This document shows, piece after piece, positions 1 through 7,631 of a DNA stretch of 18,408 nucleotides. Below the pieces are notes generated by a model. The model saw nothing but the letters and a program-made list of their open reading frames with translations. It ran no database searches and was not told the origin of the DNA. Each line of letters opens with the position of its first letter. The first letter of the stretch is position 1. The translations under genes were made by a program, and so were the position numbers. Location: positions 1-18,408 of the forward strand of contig JBBQKP010000052.1 in assembly GCA_038326995.1 (NCBI GenBank), read 5' to 3'. Source of the stretch: JBBQKP01 sp038326995. Its GTDB lineage: Bacteria; Planctomycetota; Phycisphaerae; Tepidisphaerales; Tepidisphaeraceae.

Positions 1-240
1 CAGAAATTTTATTTAGAAAATTGACGAAATTCGATGAATAAAGGGCTTGCGACCTCGGAATAGTCAGATATTGTCATTCGGACCAATCCGCCGATATGCC
101 GGACTCCGACAAATCCGTCAAAGAGTCCGATCTTTTTCCGAGCAGTTTTTAGAAAGCTGCTATTTCGTACAAGCACATTCGTTAGTACCCTGGTTCTTCT
201 TTAGTCAGGTTCAGAAAACTTTTTTCTCAGGAGAGAATCC

Positions 241-1452
241 ATGTCCCATTTCTTCACATTTTCCGCCGCTCTTCCAGCCTGTCTCCTTGCAACAGCAGTC
301 ACAGTCGGCACTTCGCCTACAGCGACTGCACAAACTCCTTCGCCTTTTTCGACAGTTTCCAGCACATACTCTATCCCTATTTTGTCGACAACGTTTGCGA
401 CTCCTGGGACTTCTAGTACGAACGGTACGCTTACCAACGAGCCTTCTGCGTTGGCGGGCTGGAATATTGTTCGAACGGCATCCGTAGCAAATACTTTTGA
501 TACCAGTGTCCAGACCGGCTTCAATTTTGTGTCCGGTGGCAGGTTCGGACCCTTGGCGAGCTCGCAGGCGGCCGGATTGCAGCTATTCAATCTTCCTGCA
601 AACATCATTCCGGTTTCACCCGGCGGTTCATCTGTGGGCGTAGTGTTGACCGCACACGACCTTACCGCCGCAATCCCCGGGCCGCCCCTTGTCCCGGCAG
701 ACGTGGGTACGACGACGGCCACGCAAAGCATCGCGCTTGTTCGTAATTCTCCCCTCACCCTTCCTGTGGGATCTGATTCCTATGCGGTTCGCTTCAATGC
801 GTGGCTCAATTTCACGCCAGGCGGTGCTGGCTCTAGTGAATTCGGATTTTGGGGCGTCAACGGACCGACAATCGGTGCGGGCGGTCAAACCATTATTGGC
901 GCGACATCAGCAGGTGTCAGCGGATTGACGGCGGCGCTACCGACCGCTGGTGTTGGACCCATTACGGCTGGAACAACATTCAGTTCAACCGTCGACGGTG
1001 GTTTCGCCCGAGATCTTCGCGTTTACAACGGTTCCGTCGAAGAAATCGCCGACACGAATTTTATCGTCAAGAACATTCCCGGCACGACTGGCAACGTCTT
1101 CGACAACGTGGCACAAGATGCTCTTTTGAATGCCGCTTCATTCACCAATAACACAGCACCCGCGGTTACTGGAATCCCCGGCAATCAGTGGCTCGATATC
1201 ACGGTGTTTAGTTCGCCTACTGAGACGACTTACTACATCAACGGCAACCCGATTTACAGCCGCTCCGGGTTCACTCCGATAGGTAACCTATTTCTTGGCT
1301 ATTTCGACTTGAATACATCGATTTCACCGCTTGCGTCACAGACTTTTGCGATCTATACCGATTACCAAGTGCTTGTCGCGATACCCGAGCCCACAACGCT
1401 CGCGGTTCTCGCAGGGTCGTTCGCCCTCATGCTTCGTCGCAAGAGCCGGTAG
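241..1452 (+). CDS. PEP-CTERM sorting-domain protein (secreted, function unknown)
   Basis: A 403-residue exported protein. Residues 1-30 form a signal peptide (hydrophobic run, cleavage likely after Ala-Thr-Ala at about 30). The body is rich in Thr, Ser, Gly and Asn, has almost no Cys, and looks beta-rich. The last 23 residues (381-403) are a PEP-CTERM tail: Ile-Pro-Glu-Pro-Thr-Thr, a short hydrophobic helix, then a basic end (RRKSR). Such tails are recognised by an exosortase (EpsH/XrtA type), which processes the protein at the cell surface; no exosortase lies in this window. The ATG start is supported by AGGAGAG at 228-234. The gene stands alone and is closed by a strong terminator at 1497-1531. 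The body matches no family I recognise, so the molecular role is open; adhesion or matrix function is only a guess from the PEP-CTERM class. Confidence 0.9.
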   Translation: MSHFFTFSAALPACLLATAVTVGTSPTATAQTPSPFSTVSSTYSIPILSTTFATPGTSSTNGTLTNEPSALAGWNIVRTASVANTFDTSVQTGFNFVSGGRFGPLASSQAAGLQLFNLPANIIPVSPGGSSVGVVLTAHDLTAAIPGPPLVPADVGTTTATQSIALVRNSPLTLPVGSDSYAVRFNAWLNFTPGGAGSSEFGFWGVNGPTIGAGGQTIIGATSAGVSGLTAALPTAGVGPITAGTTFSSTVDGGFARDLRVYNGSVEEIADTNFIVKNIPGTTGNVFDNVAQDALLNAASFTNNTAPAVTGIPGNQWLDITVFSSPTETTYYINGNPIYSRSGFTPIGNLFLGYFDLNTSISPLASQTFAIYTDYQVLVAIPEPTTLAVLAGSFALMLRRKSR

Positions 1453-1496
1453 ACCAAGATTCGATAGAACAGGGTCACGTTTGTGTTCAACCAATG

Positions 1497-1531
1497 AAGG
1501 CCGCGCCGAATGTTTTCGGCGCGGCCTTTTT
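1497..1531 (+). terminator. Rho-independent terminator after the PEP-CTERM gene
   Basis: A perfect 14-bp stem (arms 1497-1510 and 1515-1528, 4-nt loop TGTT), very GC-rich, running into T5 at 1527-1531 and a second T3 after one C. It lies 45 nt after the stop codon and matches the textbook intrinsic terminator. Confidence 0.93.
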
Positions 1532-1610
1532 CTTTGCCGACCATGCTTCAGGTCAAAATCAAACGATTTTCCCCGATGCATTTTCCGTTTGAAGCGATTA
1601 TCCTTTTGCC

Positions 1611-2381
1611 ATGGAAAATCGATCTCTTTCACGTCGTTCAGTGATGACCGCCGCTATTCCCGCTTCGCTGCTCGCACTTTCCGGCGCGGCCTCGTTCGCG
1701 CAAGTCGGCAAAGCCTCAACAGATAACTCCGGCGACGGCAAGCTCGCCAAACTGTTTCGAGCAGGTTTTGAGAACGGCGAGTACAAGCTCCCGCCCTTGC
1801 CTTACGCGAGTGATGCCCTGGAGCCTCACATCGATAAGGCCACGATGGAGCTCCATCACGGCAAGCATCACCGGAGCTATGTCACCAACCTCAATAAAGC
1901 GCTCCAAACGCTCGCCCAGGTGAAGGGTGCGGAGATCGAGCCGTCCGCGGTCGAGGCACTTCAGCGCGACATCAGCTTCAACGCGGGCGGGCACTTCATG
2001 CACACGCTGTTCTGGGGCATCATGGGGCCCGACGCGGGCGGTACACCCGTCGGCACACTCGCCACTGCAATCGATAAGACGTTCGGCAGCTTCGACAACT
2101 TTAAGTCGTATTTCACCAAAGTCGCCCTGAGCATCAAAGGGTCCGGATGGGGCGTCTTGGCTGTCGATCCGATCAGCGGGCAGTTGATGACCTTCGCGAT
2201 GGGCGATCAGGACACACGTCTTGCAGCCGGGGCGATTCCGCTTGTTGCCATCGACGTTTGGGAGCACGCGTACTACCTCAAGTACCAGAATAAGAGAGCG
2301 GACTATATCGCCGCATGGTTTAGCACGATCGACTGGAAAGAAGTCGAGCTGCTTTTCGCGAGCCACAGTCATGCAATGTGA
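1611..2381 (+). CDS. sodA: Superoxide dismutase, Mn/Fe family (Mn-type residues), Tat-exported
   Basis: Converts superoxide to hydrogen peroxide and oxygen. 256 residues: a twin-arginine signal (Ser-Arg-Arg-Ser-Val-Met at 7-12, hydrophobic stretch to about 30) plus a linker, then the standard SOD fold from about residue 57. The four metal ligands are visible: His82 (in LHHGKHH), His131 (HTLFW), Asp215 and His219 (DVWEHAYYL). Gly127 and Gln200 occupy the positions that in known enzymes mark Mn-SOD (Gly77/Gln146 in E. coli SodA) rather than Fe-SOD. The usual Asn before the second ligand is Met130 here. The Tat signal implies folding with metal in the cytoplasm and then export. The ATG at 1611 gives the complete Tat motif. 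Metal choice is inferred from residues only. The Mn importer 10 kb away fits a manganese enzyme. Confidence 0.95.
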   Translation: MENRSLSRRSVMTAAIPASLLALSGAASFAQVGKASTDNSGDGKLAKLFRAGFENGEYKLPPLPYASDALEPHIDKATMELHHGKHHRSYVTNLNKALQTLAQVKGAEIEPSAVEALQRDISFNAGGHFMHTLFWGIMGPDAGGTPVGTLATAIDKTFGSFDNFKSYFTKVALSIKGSGWGVLAVDPISGQLMTFAMGDQDTRLAAGAIPLVAIDVWEHAYYLKYQNKRADYIAAWFSTIDWKEVELLFASHSHAM

Positions 2382-2517
2382 ATGGGTTGATCGATTTAGA
2401 ACCACAACGTTGTTGCATGGTCGCAACATGCCGTGTTGCCCAATAACCACGGTCGATACAGCCGATGATAGATTTGTCGATAACCGCGTGTTTCGGGGCT
2501 GGCATCCGTGCTGCTTG

Positions 2518-2967
2518 ATGCAAGGCGTGGTCACATCGAGACTTTGCTTAGTTCCGTTTCTCTTGTTCGCATTGGCAGGCGGATGTGTGGCGAACCGTGC
2601 GGATTCTTCGAATTACACGAGGCGTTCACCGGTGACAACACCGTTGAAATCATCGGCGAACAATTCTGAGACGTCGATGCGTTTTGATCGCGAGCGGAAG
2701 TACAGATCGGTCGCGGCACTCGCGTTTGCCGTGCCCATTACCCGCTACAACCCTCCTTTGGACCTCTCGCGTGAAGGTCGCGGCTCGGGTGCATTTGTGG
2801 GCTATGAGCAATCGACGGTGCAGTATCTATGGGTTCGTACGGACGACAGGCAGTCAAGCGGGCCGGGTTGGTGGGGTCATCGCGGCGGATATGGCGGCGG
2901 GTCTTGGCAGGGCGATCGGTTTGATCGCCGGGCAATTTCGGTTGAGGAGAAAATCCGTGTGAGGTAG
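2518..2967 (+). CDS. Putative small lipoprotein, unknown function
   Basis: 149 residues from the ATG at 2518. The N-terminus looks like a lipoprotein signal: Arg8, a hydrophobic core at 9-20 and Ala-Gly-Gly-Cys with Cys23 as the lipidation candidate (Ala at -3 is not ideal). The middle (about 54-105) is mixed and looks like beta strands; the segment from about 114 is rich in Gly and Trp, followed by a charged tail. The frame is open further upstream, but the earlier codons show no protein character and overlap the SOD gene. No clear ribosome site precedes the start. It follows the SOD gene by 136 nt on the same strand, so co-transcription is possible. I recognise no family; the gene could also be a fortuitous frame, hence the moderate confidence. 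Confidence 0.5.
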   Translation: MQGVVTSRLCLVPFLLFALAGGCVANRADSSNYTRRSPVTTPLKSSANNSETSMRFDRERKYRSVAALAFAVPITRYNPPLDLSREGRGSGAFVGYEQSTVQYLWVRTDDRQSSGPGWWGHRGGYGGGSWQGDRFDRRAISVEEKIRVR

Positions 2968-3228
2968 TGTGACGATGCTTTAAGAATTTTTGAGGGCGCA
3001 AATGTTGCCGCCGGTCGGATTGATACGTCAGGGCTGGGATTATCAGCACAGGGGTTGAAATGTGAATTCGGCACGAATTGCACGCAAGTCGGCTCAAGTT
3101 TGCGCTGGGTAGATTGCCGAAAGTGAACAGGTCAGAAGAAATGAAGTTCTGATGGGCCTGCTACGGAAAGCGGGTTCTCGCAATTGAATCGCACGGAAGC
3201 AGTCGGGCTCAGGCCCGGCCGACCGGGT

Positions 3229-3255
3229 CAAACCCCGGATGGTTGCCGCCGATTG
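3229..3255 (+). promoter_or_regulatory. Possible sigma-28 (FliA/SigD) type promoter for flagellin
   Basis: CAAA at 3229-3232, a 15-nt gap, then GCCGATTG at 3248-3255. The known flagellar consensus is TAAA-N15-GCCGATAA, so the spacing is exact, 3 of 4 upstream and 6 of 8 downstream bases match. A second candidate with the same spacing is TGAA (3254-3257) and TCCGATCA (3273-3280). Either would put the 10-bp hairpin (3329-3355) in the transcript. Pattern match only. Confidence 0.28.
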
Positions 3256-3328
3256 AATTGTGCTGACAAAACTCCGATCAACGTGTGCCCGTCTTTTGGA
3301 ATTGACAGGCGAAATGGAATGACAACGA

Positions 3329-3355
3329 CGGCGAGTGCGGGAAAAGCACTCGCCG
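3329..3355 (+). other. Stable hairpin in flagellin leader
   Basis: Perfect 10-bp GC-rich inverted repeat, CGGCGAGTGC (3329-3338) and GCACTCGCCG (3346-3355), with a GGGAAAA loop. It ends 40 nt before the flagellin Shine-Dalgarno. Possible roles are mRNA stabilisation or a protein/RNA binding site. The sequence does not decide between these. Confidence 0.55.
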
Positions 3356-3406
3356 GCAAGGATGCGTCACCCGGCCGCTTAGGCCAGGTTGACATGGAGG
3401 TTTGCT

Positions 3407-4810
3407 ATGAGCCGTATTAATCAAAACATCAGTTCGTTGCAGGCGATTCGCTCGCTGAACAAGAATAACTCGGATCTCTCGACAAGGCTTCAGCGCTTGT
3501 CGACAGGTCTGCGAATCAACACCGGCAAAGACGCACCCGCCGGGTTGATTGCCAGCGAAAAGCTCCGAAGCGAAATCGCAGGAATCAGTCAGGCGGTGGA
3601 CAACACCACCCGGGCCAGCAACGTGATCAACACCGCCGAGGGTGCACTCAACGAAGTCAGCAGCCAGTTGCGGGAACTTCAATCTCTCACAGTCGAGGCG
3701 GCCAACACGGGCGCGCTGAGCCAGGATGAAATCAACGCCAATCAGCTGCAGGTCGATTCGATCATCAACTCGATTAACCGTATCGCCAACAACACCCAGT
3801 TCGGCGGGCGGAGGTTGCTCAATGGGTCGCTGGGCTACAACACCAGCGGCATCGCGGCGAGCTCGATCGCGGCCCTGACGGTCAACAGCGCCAGACTGCC
3901 CGACAACGGCAACATCCAGGTCAACATCGTCGTCACTAACTCCGCAGAACTCGCGGCAGTCGGTTACACCGGCGGTGCACTGGTCAGCGCAGCGACGATC
4001 GAAATCGCCGGCATCAACGGGACCGAGCAGATCTCTCTTGGTGCGGGTGCATCAGTGAGCTCAATCCGCGATGCCATTAACCAGTACACCACCGCCACGG
4101 GTGTCTCGGCCGTGCTTTCGGGCGCCGACTTGCGACTCAACTCAACCGCTTACGGCGATTCGCAGTTCGTCAGCGTCCGCTCCCTGGCCGGTACGTTCGT
4201 GCCCACCGTCAACCGAGACGCGGGAGTTGACGCCACTGTCAGCATCAACGGCGTGCAGGCGCAGGTCGAGGGCAAGCTCGCCTCGATCCGTACGGATCAG
4301 CTCGACCTTAGTGTCGATCTCTCCGATGCGTTTGCGGCCGACACCACGAACAGCAAGACCATCTTCATCACCGGCGGTGGACTAAAGTTCCAGATCGGCT
4401 CTGAAGTCAGCCGGCCCGGTCAATATAATCTGGGTCTGAACTCCGTCGCAACAAGTCAGCTCGGCAACGGCGTGACCGGCTATCTTTCGTCTCTTATTAC
4501 GGGTGGTAATAATTCTCTGGTTAGTGGAAACACCTCACAGGCGCAAACGATCATTACGCAGTCGATCAACCAGGTCAGTCAACTTCGCGGCCGATTGGGT
4601 GCGCTTCAGAAAAACGTATTCGAGACCAATATCAACTCACTGGGCGTGACACTCGAGAACGTCACCGCAAGTGAGAGTGCGATCCGCGACGCCGATTTCG
4701 CCAGGGAAACCGCCGCGCTCACACGTGCCCAGATTCTTGCCCAGGCCAATACGTCCGTGCTGGCCCAGGCGAATGCGATTCCGCAGCAGGTCCTGAGCCT
4801 GTTGAACTAA
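3407..4810 (+). CDS. fliC: Flagellin
   Basis: Filament subunit exported by the flagellar type III system. 467 residues from ATG 3407, which has GGAGG at 3396-3400 six nt upstream; an in-frame TTG 18 nt earlier would include the ribosome site and is rejected. The conserved N-terminal D0/D1 helices (residues about 1-140, beginning SRINQNISSLQAIRSLN, with LSTGLRIN and KDAPAGLIASEKLRSE) and the C-terminal D1/D0 helices (about 380-467, ending QVLSLLN) are both complete. The variable middle (about 150-375) is Ala/Thr/Ser-rich and includes a flagellin hook-IN-like repeat around TIEIAGINGTEQISL and a second related stretch (ATVSINGVQAQVEGK). The gene is monocistronic: it has its own leader and its own terminator, as expected for a highly expressed filament gene. 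It indicates a motile cell or motile life stage. Confidence 0.97.
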   Translation: MSRINQNISSLQAIRSLNKNNSDLSTRLQRLSTGLRINTGKDAPAGLIASEKLRSEIAGISQAVDNTTRASNVINTAEGALNEVSSQLRELQSLTVEAANTGALSQDEINANQLQVDSIINSINRIANNTQFGGRRLLNGSLGYNTSGIAASSIAALTVNSARLPDNGNIQVNIVVTNSAELAAVGYTGGALVSAATIEIAGINGTEQISLGAGASVSSIRDAINQYTTATGVSAVLSGADLRLNSTAYGDSQFVSVRSLAGTFVPTVNRDAGVDATVSINGVQAQVEGKLASIRTDQLDLSVDLSDAFAADTTNSKTIFITGGGLKFQIGSEVSRPGQYNLGLNSVATSQLGNGVTGYLSSLITGGNNSLVSGNTSQAQTIITQSINQVSQLRGRLGALQKNVFETNINSLGVTLENVTASESAIRDADFARETAALTRAQILAQANTSVLAQANAIPQQVLSLLN

Positions 4811-4844
4811 TTCTGATCTCTCCTACGATTCAGCGTAAGCACCG

Positions 4845-4887
4845 CCGCCGCCGGGGGATTCAACTCCCTCGGCGGCGGTTATTTTTT
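4845..4887 (+). terminator. Rho-independent terminator after flagellin
   Basis: A 14-bp stem (4845-4858 with 4865-4878, one G-T pair, loop TTCAAC) made of CCG repeats, followed by TTATTTTTT at 4879-4887. It lies 35 nt after the flagellin stop. Confidence 0.93.
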
Positions 4888-4923
4888 CAGTCTCGAATTT
4901 TAACAAAAATCTGCGCGATTCGA

Positions 4924-5712
4924 TCACTCCGAAGCCTTTACCGGAATCTGTACTTCGTAGTATTTATCCGCCTCCGGCACCCTCGGCGAGTTGTAACCCA
5001 TCGTGCGCAAGCCGCCCGAGGCGACGAGATTGCCGTGCTGTCTAATGAACGCTTCAAGGCTGGCCTTTGCCTGTTGAACGTCAGTGAGGTTCATTTCGCC
5101 TCGCATGCCGATGGAGACCGCCAATTCGGGTGCCTCATCGATGACACTGACGTTGCCGTCCTGGCCGAGCGTGCCTTGAGTAATGCTTTCGTACATGAAG
5201 GCCATGCCGGTCATGGTTAATCCCTCGCCCGCAGTTGCGAGTTGAATCTCGATCGGCGCGGTCATGGGAATGTTGTTCTTTTGAATGTGGAAAAAGAGCT
5301 GTGAAAACATGGCCATTTGGGCCTTGACGTCGTCGGCCTCGACTTTCGCGACGCGGTACGCAGGGAACTGCTTCAGTTCGACCTCGCCCACCGGCGTGTA
5401 AGGCGGAAAACCGGCGGGCAACTTTGCCTCCATCAACGGCTCGAACGCGAGGCGATCGCGAACGGCCTTCAATTTCTCGCCGTCGCTGTCTGTCAGCGTC
5501 GTCGCCTCCATCGCGGCCTGCCATCTCTCGCCCAGTTCCTTGATCATGGCGAGCGCACCCGCCACATCACCCGCGGCCAGCTTCGCATCAACACCCGCCA
5601 CGACCGCGGCGCGGTCGACGGTCGCCTTGTAAACCAACTCGGCGTGGCCCATCTGTGCAGGAGCAGTAGCGGGGGCGACGATTGCGACGATGGTCAAGAG
5701 AGGAAATATCAT
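4924..5712 (-). CDS. SOUL-family heme-binding-like protein, exported
   Basis: 262 residues. Residues 1-19 are a signal peptide (hydrophobic, ending in an Ala/Pro-rich stretch, cleavage likely near APA-Q), so the protein acts outside the cytoplasm. Residues about 20-95 are an Ala-rich helical segment. Residues about 105-260 show the SOUL/HEBP pattern: a strand with FPAYRVAKVEA, then FFHIQKNNIPMTAPIEIQ (the Pro-Met-Thr-Ala-Pro core is diagnostic), MAFMY, and the C-terminal GYNSPRVPEADKYYEVQIPV. SOUL proteins bind heme or other tetrapyrroles in known cases, but bacterial members are mostly uncharacterised, so a heme role is inference. It lies 56 nt downstream of the PTPS homologue on the same strand and may be co-transcribed, though the two functions have no obvious link. 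Confidence 0.82.
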   Translation of the reverse strand: MIFPLLTIVAIVAPATAPAQMGHAELVYKATVDRAAVVAGVDAKLAAGDVAGALAMIKELGERWQAAMEATTLTDSDGEKLKAVRDRLAFEPLMEAKLPAGFPPYTPVGEVELKQFPAYRVAKVEADDVKAQMAMFSQLFFHIQKNNIPMTAPIEIQLATAGEGLTMTGMAFMYESITQGTLGQDGNVSVIDEAPELAVSIGMRGEMNLTDVQQAKASLEAFIRQHGNLVASGGLRTMGYNSPRVPEADKYYEVQIPVKASE

Positions 5713-5768
5713 TCACGAATGATAGTCACAAAATGGAAGTACTAATAATCTTGAACGATCGATCAAAT

Positions 5769-6155
5769 TCAGCCGGGCGAAAAACGGGCCGAGCACCCCG
5801 GCGCTTCAGTCACTTCGACATAGATCAGCTCCACCGTCGGCGGAAGTTCGATGAGTGCCGCCAGAGCCTGTGCGACACGCTCGGCCGAGGGGTTGATCAC
5901 GCCCGCGACAAATGGCTCGACGTCATTGAGATGCCGATTGTGCCACTTGTCCAGAATTCGCGTAACAGTTGTCTGCAGGTCGTGGAAATCCATAACGGTC
6001 TGCAGGGCGTCGAGTGCGTCGCTGCCGACGCAAACGGTGAACGTCCAATTATGGCCGTGCATCGTCTCGAGCACATTGCCCGGCAATCGCAATTGATGAG
6101 ACGCGCAGATGGTGTGAACAGTCGAGATGCGAAAGGCCAGATGATCGCGGGGCAT
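5769..6155 (-). CDS. 6-pyruvoyl-tetrahydropterin synthase / QueD family, Glu (PTPS-III-like) variant
   Basis: 128 residues from ATG 6155 (an upstream TTG at 6173 would add six residues; neither has a clear ribosome site). The zinc triad is present: His20 (CASHQ), His33 and His35 (MHGHNW). Downstream come VMDFHDL, the LDKWHNRHLND segment, a NPSAE motif and VTE with Glu117, which holds the pterin in known enzymes. The catalytic Cys four residues before HGH in QueD/PTPS-I is Leu here; instead Glu30 gives the ExxHGH arrangement known from PTPS-III. That subgroup makes 6-hydroxymethyl-dihydropterin and can replace FolB in folate synthesis. I therefore favour a folate (FolB-bypass) role over queuosine synthesis, but this rests on one motif. 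Confidence 0.85.
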   Translation of the reverse strand: MPRDHLAFRISTVHTICASHQLRLPGNVLETMHGHNWTFTVCVGSDALDALQTVMDFHDLQTTVTRILDKWHNRHLNDVEPFVAGVINPSAERVAQALAALIELPPTVELIYVEVTEAPGCSARFSPG

Positions 6156-6268
6156 GGCCAGAGTATAGGACAAGGCGATTGACTTGTGATGCCGGAGCAG
6201 CGTGTCGCAAGTTGTTTTTCTGATGCTAAGTCACGGCTGAATTTACGGGTCACATCTGACGTCTGTTT

Positions 6269-6454
6269 GGTGGTACAGGTCTCTGACCTGTACTCGTTTT
6301 GGTCATCGAGCCGGGTGCCACCTTCTGGTACTCCAGAGCGTGCCCGAAACGTCGGCCGGGACGTCGGCTGATCCGAACGCATTGCGAGTACACAAAACGT
6401 GACACCCAGATATTTACATACAAAAACAGACCACCGGTCGGAGACCGGTGCCAC
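6269..6454. repeat. Palindromic repeat cluster, locus 1
   Basis: The gene-free stretch 6156-6478 contains three palindromes. Unit A at 6269-6293: GGTGG, then GTACAGGTC-TCT-GACCTGTAC (9-bp stem, 6273-6293). Unit B at 6313-6346: begins GGGTGCCAC, centre CTGGTACTCCAG, ends GCGTGCCCG. A second A unit in opposite orientation at 6432-6454: CACCGGTC-GGA-GACCGGTG then CCAC. The two A units face each other around B. Related units occur at 14018-14077, 16449-16608 and 17122-17245. No T tracts follow the stems. Short ORFs across this stretch are repeat shadows, not genes. The cluster ends 24 nt downstream of the mcsB stop. Confidence 0.85.
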
Positions 6455-6478
6455 TGACATTCTAGAAGTTGCACAGCC

Positions 6479-7549
6479 CTAGTTCACCGTCGCCAATTTC
6501 GATCGCACAAAATCCGCACGCGCCACGCGCCTCGCGTCGCCCTCGAGCGACTTGCCCAGCATCCTCTGAAGGTGCGCCTGCTGCGTCATGAGAAAAAGCT
6601 CGTTCATCAGCTTCACGTCCGCAGACTTTATTCGGCCCATCGTCACGCCAAGACGCAGATGCGAAAGCAGAAACAGAACTTCCTCGCCCGCCAGCATTCG
6701 CGCTGACTTTAGAATACCCAGCGCACGGAAGATTTTGTCCTCGACGGCGGGTGCGCGTTCGTCCATCAGCTTGCGGCGTGCCTGCTGTTCATACTGAATG
6801 ATTTTCGGAATCACGCGGTCGCGGAAATTCGCAATGATGTCGGCCTCGTCCTTGCCCAGCGTCGTCTGGTTCGAGACCTGATAAAAATCGCCCGTCGCTT
6901 CAGTCCCTTCACCGTAAAGCCCTCGGACCGCGAGTTTGAGTTCCTTGGCGGCGCGAAAAACCTTTTCAATCTCGCCCGTGAGTTTCATGGCCGGGAGATG
7001 GAGCATGACCGACACGCGAATTCCCGTACCGACGTTGGTGGGGCACGCGCTGAGGTAGCCAAATCGAGGGTGGAAGGCGAATTCAAGTTGCTCGTCGAGG
7101 GTGTTGTCGAGCTGGTCGATCTGCTCCCAGGCTTCGTCGAGCTGAAAGCCCGAGCGCAGGACTTGAAGGCGCAGATGGTCTTCTTCGTTGACCATAATCG
7201 AGACGGTTTCGTCGTCGGTGATGGCGACGCCTCGAGCGCCCTCGGCGGCGGCGTGCTGCTTGGAAATGAGGTGTCTTTCAACAAGCAGTTGACGATCGTT
7301 ATCGGTGGCCTGCTCGAGATCGACGTAGATCAGCTTTTCGGCTCGCTTTTCGGCGATGTGCGATTGAATGATGGCGTCTCGAACTCGCCTTTCGACCTCA
7401 CGCCTCTTCACCGGCGAGAGGCGATTGACAAACACACTCCCGCCCACATTGCGCGCGAGTCGAATACGCGAACTGATCACGACGTCGCTCATCGGGCCTG
7501 AGCCGCGAAGCCATTCACCGGCGCGTGTTGTGAGATCGGAGAGTTTCAT
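6479..7549 (-). CDS. mcsB: Protein-arginine kinase
   Basis: Phosphorylates arginine side chains; in Bacillus the pArg mark delivers proteins to ClpCP. 356 residues, normal for the family. Visible phosphagen-kinase-like motifs: SSRIRLARN (26-34), NEEDH (121-125), SACPTNVGTG with Cys169 (167-176) and GEGTEATGDFYQVSNQ with Glu217 (213-228), the nucleotide and guanidino sites. The C-terminal domain, which in Bacillus McsB carries the RDxxRA pArg receptor, reads RRVARA (340-345): Arg is kept but the Asp position is Arg. It follows mcsA by 82 nt on the same strand and they probably form one unit. No ctsR or clpC is adjacent, unlike the Firmicute operon. Bacterial McsB is distinguished from animal creatine/arginine kinases by length and the mcsA partner. 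Confidence 0.94.
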   Translation of the reverse strand: MKLSDLTTRAGEWLRGSGPMSDVVISSRIRLARNVGGSVFVNRLSPVKRREVERRVRDAIIQSHIAEKRAEKLIYVDLEQATDNDRQLLVERHLISKQHAAAEGARGVAITDDETVSIMVNEEDHLRLQVLRSGFQLDEAWEQIDQLDNTLDEQLEFAFHPRFGYLSACPTNVGTGIRVSVMLHLPAMKLTGEIEKVFRAAKELKLAVRGLYGEGTEATGDFYQVSNQTTLGKDEADIIANFRDRVIPKIIQYEQQARRKLMDERAPAVEDKIFRALGILKSARMLAGEEVLFLLSHLRLGVTMGRIKSADVKLMNELFLMTQQAHLQRMLGKSLEGDARRVARADFVRSKLATVN

Positions 7550-7631
7550 GTTTTGCCAGGTTTAATGTTTCAGTTCTTGAGATTCGAAAGCTATCAGTAA
7601 TGCCGTTTGTTCGGTCGCGAAATCTGATTCA

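Larger units (their letters stand above)
2968..3406 (+). other. 439-nt gene-free region upstream of flagellin, with hairpins
   Basis: No convincing ORF on either strand. It holds possible flagellar promoter elements (see the entry at 3229) and three hairpins: GGGC/GCCC at 3205-3216, CCGGG/CCCGG at 3223-3238 with a 6-nt loop, and a 10-bp stem at 3329-3338/3346-3355 with a 7-nt loop. The last is the most stable, lies about 50 nt before the flagellin start and has no T tract, so it is not an intrinsic terminator. It may be an mRNA leader element. The first 230 nt (2968-3200) show nothing else that I can name. Confidence 0.5.

Noticed and set aside
47..487. 146-codon + strand frame overlapping the start of the PEP-CTERM gene
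   Set aside because: Arg/Leu/Phe-rich shadow frame; the PEP-CTERM gene has signal peptide, ribosome site and sorting tail.
3069..3083. GGCACGAATTGCA as a sigma-54 promoter for flagellin
   Set aside because: The GG and GC elements are two nt closer than the strict -24/-12 spacing.
3094..3123. TCAAGTTT and GCCGAAAG as a sigma-28 promoter
   Set aside because: Both halves look good, but the gap is 14 nt instead of about 11 between the octamers; the candidates at 3229 and 3254 have the right spacing.
3150..3260. Cyclic-di-GMP (GEMM) riboswitch before flagellin
   Set aside because: Some GGAAGC and ATGGTTGCC strings resemble it, but the conserved GCAAAGCC core and receptor sequences are absent.
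6269..6454. CRISPR array or Rho-independent terminators
   Set aside because: Units are palindromic, oppositely oriented and irregularly spaced with no spacers, and no T tracts follow the stems.
6186..6474. Short ORFs on both strands in the mcsB downstream gap
   Set aside because: They are translations of the palindromic repeats, with no ribosome site or protein character.
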